Part shown: piece after piece, positions 6,027 through 7,035 of the stretch
Layout of the letters: the number at the start of each line of letters is the position of its first letter
Numbering within the stretch: position 1 is the stretch's first letter
From: RGIG4608 sp045635885
GTDB lineage: Bacteria > Bacillota > Clostridia > Oscillospirales > CAG-272
DNA: 7,035 nt
Assembly (NCBI GenBank): GCA_045635885.1
Contig: JAZTWO010000059.1
Coordinates: 1-7,035, forward strand
Reading direction: 5' to 3'
Made by a program: the position numbers and the translations under genes
Notes under the pieces: generated by a model
The model's input: only the letters and a program-made list of their open reading frames with translations
Databases searched by the model: none
What the model was told of the DNA's origin: nothing

Positions 6027-6035
6027 AAACCAAAA
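5910..6035 (+). repeat. Direct repeat copy A (126 bp, perfect) spanning the member 2/3 junction
   Basis: This stretch is identical, base for base, to 6608-6733, at an offset of 698. It covers the last 38 sense codons and the stop of member 2, the embedded ribosome site GGAGG (6010-6014), the ATGA overlap, and the first codons of member 3. Similarity continues at about 90 percent through the rest of the signal peptide, to 6106. Identity extends to silent codon positions. Confidence 0.97.
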
Positions 6036-6724
6036 CTTTAAAGCTCATCACAAAAGCCTTGCTCGTAATAATTTTAGCGACAAGTGTTTTGACTTTGTCA
6101 GCTTGTGGAAGATTTGAATACGAGTGGGAAGTCAGTAGCTATAAAGAGTTTGTTGAGAAAATCGAAGAATACAATAGCGTTCATAATTTGTACGTAGATA
6201 CTTATATTTCTTTCGATTTGGATGATAGCGAACAGGTGTCAAAAAGCTTGTATTGGGCGTTTTCTATGGTTTCACCAAGGGCTAATTCTTTCAACAAAAA
6301 TCACGGACACATATATGACATACACAACGAAGGATTAGGAATTAAATTTTTGTACTATATAAAGTCAGGCGAAATTTCTAACGCATATAAAATCAAATGT
6401 AATTGCACAAGAGCAGATTTTAATTTTACTGAAAATGACAAAATAGAAATTTTGAACTCTGAGTGCAATTATTACAAAGGCAGCACTAAAAGCTACGACT
6501 TGATGTATGAACCCACTTTTTGTGATGATGAAAACAATGTTGATTTCTATAATCATGTATATCATTATTCTGTTTATGTAAATGACACAGAGGTTTGTTG
6601 CATTCACATTTCAAGCGTAGATGAAGCGAGCGAAGAAAAGCTTGCGGAGCTTGTTCAAATGATGCAGGATAGCTTGGTTGTTATCAACACGGAAAAATTC
6701 TTTATTTGGAGGAATGTTAAATGA
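6023..6724 (+). CDS. Predicted lipoprotein of unknown function (array member 3)
   Basis: This is a 233-residue predicted lipoprotein with lipobox LSAC, lipidated at C28. It is a clear paralogue of member 2. The N-terminal mature segment carries YKEFVEKIEEYNSVHNLYV (40-58) and ISFDLDDSEQV (62-72). A divergent centre follows (about 73-178), with the shared patch FNFTENDKIEI (133-143) and cysteine-containing stretches. SVYVNDTEVCCIHISS (183-198) leads into the C-terminus (195-233) identical to member 2. The centre is longer than in member 2 by 14 residues. Its ATG overlaps the stop of member 2 by 4 bases, with GGAGG (6010-6014) 8 bases upstream inside that gene. Its own end overlaps member 4 in the same way. 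The function is unknown; surface exposure is inferred from the lipobox. Confidence 0.87.
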   Translation: MKTKTLKLITKALLVIILATSVLTLSACGRFEYEWEVSSYKEFVEKIEEYNSVHNLYVDTYISFDLDDSEQVSKSLYWAFSMVSPRANSFNKNHGHIYDIHNEGLGIKFLYYIKSGEISNAYKIKCNCTRADFNFTENDKIEILNSECNYYKGSTKSYDLMYEPTFCDDENNVDFYNHVYHYSVYVNDTEVCCIHISSVDEASEEKLAELVQMMQDSLVVINTEKFFIWRNVK

Positions 6725-6733
6725 AAACCAAAA
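6608..6733 (+). repeat. Direct repeat copy B (126 bp, perfect) spanning the member 3/4 junction
   Basis: This is the second copy of 5910-6035. It covers the C-terminal codons of member 3, the ribosome site GGAGG (6708-6712), the ATGA overlap (6721-6724) and the first codons of member 4. The repeat unit plus intervening sequence is 698 bp, almost exactly one gene, so recombination between copies would add or remove one complete gene in frame. Confidence 0.97.
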
Positions 6734-7035
6734 ATTTAAAGCTCATCTCAAAAACCCTGCTCGTAATAATTTTAGCGACGAGTGTTTTGACTTTGTCTTC
6801 GTGCAAATTAATTGGATTTCTTTTTTATACTAATGCGGATTTTTCAGTAATGGTAGATAAAGAATATGAATCTTTCGAAGAGATGGAAGCATATGCTTTA
6901 AAAATGCTTGAGTCGTATGAATTTAATTATATTACTTTTGATTTAAGTTCCGAAGAATCTGTTTTAAAGTCGATTTATTATTTTAACTATATTACCGGTA
7001 GAAAGAACCATGTCGAGCAGATGCCCCGTATAGTG
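6721..7035 (+). CDS. Predicted lipoprotein of unknown function (array member 4), cut by the window end
   Basis: The frame stays open from the ATG at 6721 to the last base, giving 105 residues with no stop in view, so the gene is incomplete at its 3' side. The signal peptide matches the other members, with lipobox LSSC and C28. The mature start is more divergent (KLIGFLFYTNADFSVMVDK, 29-47). It then shows the family motif in weaker form: YESFEEMEAYALKML (49-63) and YITFDLSSEESV (70-81) followed by an aromatic stretch (86-90). It is therefore a more distant paralogue of members 2 and 3. The ribosome site lies in the end of member 3, with a 4-base ATGA overlap. The array may continue beyond the window. 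Confidence 0.85.
   Translation, partial: MKTKNLKLISKTLLVIILATSVLTLSSCKLIGFLFYTNADFSVMVDKEYESFEEMEAYALKMLESYEFNYITFDLSSEESVLKSIYYFNYITGRKNHVEQMPRIV

Noticed and set aside
5910..6733. CRISPR-like or insertion-sequence interpretation of the direct repeats
   Set aside because: The repeats are 126 bp, only two copies, and lie across coding junctions with a 572-bp coding interval. There are no terminal inverted repeats, transposase or cas genes.

Overview
This window looks like the chromosome of a low-to-moderate-GC Gram-positive bacterium, most likely a member of the Clostridia (Bacillota). The evidence is strong AGGAGG-type ribosome sites before almost every gene, sigma-A-like promoters with 17-base spacers and TG extensions, a zinc-ribbon L33, and lipoproteins with typical Gram-positive lipoboxes. 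I cannot name a genus from sequence alone.

Layout. Bases 1-244 hold no gene I can support, only an imperfect inverted repeat. Bases 245-1630 encode the DNA repair ATPase RadA. Bases 1659-1724 form a possible radA terminator whose loop contains the next promoter. From that promoter runs a compact information-processing and secretion operon: a structured leader, rpmG (L33), secE, nusG, a leader resembling the L1-binding site of 23S rRNA, rplK (L11), rplA (L1) and secG, closed by a strong intrinsic terminator at 4357-4390. The common E. coli-type order would continue from rplA to rplJ-rplL. Here secG takes that place, so two subunits of the SecYEG channel are in one transcription unit. L1 probably feeds back on rplK-rplA and might also reach secG.

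After a 272-base gap with a good promoter (4602-4630) begins an AT-richer array of at least four small predicted lipoproteins of unknown function, all on the + strand (4663-5349, 5367-6026, 6023-6724, and 6721 onward, cut by the window end). All four share almost the same 28-residue signal peptide and lipobox, including at DNA level. Proteins 2, 3 and 4 share an N-terminal mature motif of the type ISFDLDSxExV. Proteins 2 and 3 also have an identical 39-residue C-terminus. A perfect 126-bp direct repeat (5910-6035 and 6608-6733) spans each of the 2/3 and 3/4 gene junctions. It carries the C-terminus of one gene plus the ribosome site, start codon and first codons of the next. The first protein has the shared signal peptide but an apparently unrelated mature region. 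The array looks like a tandem family that is being duplicated and homogenised at its ends while its centres diverge. It is the least explained and most interesting part of the window.
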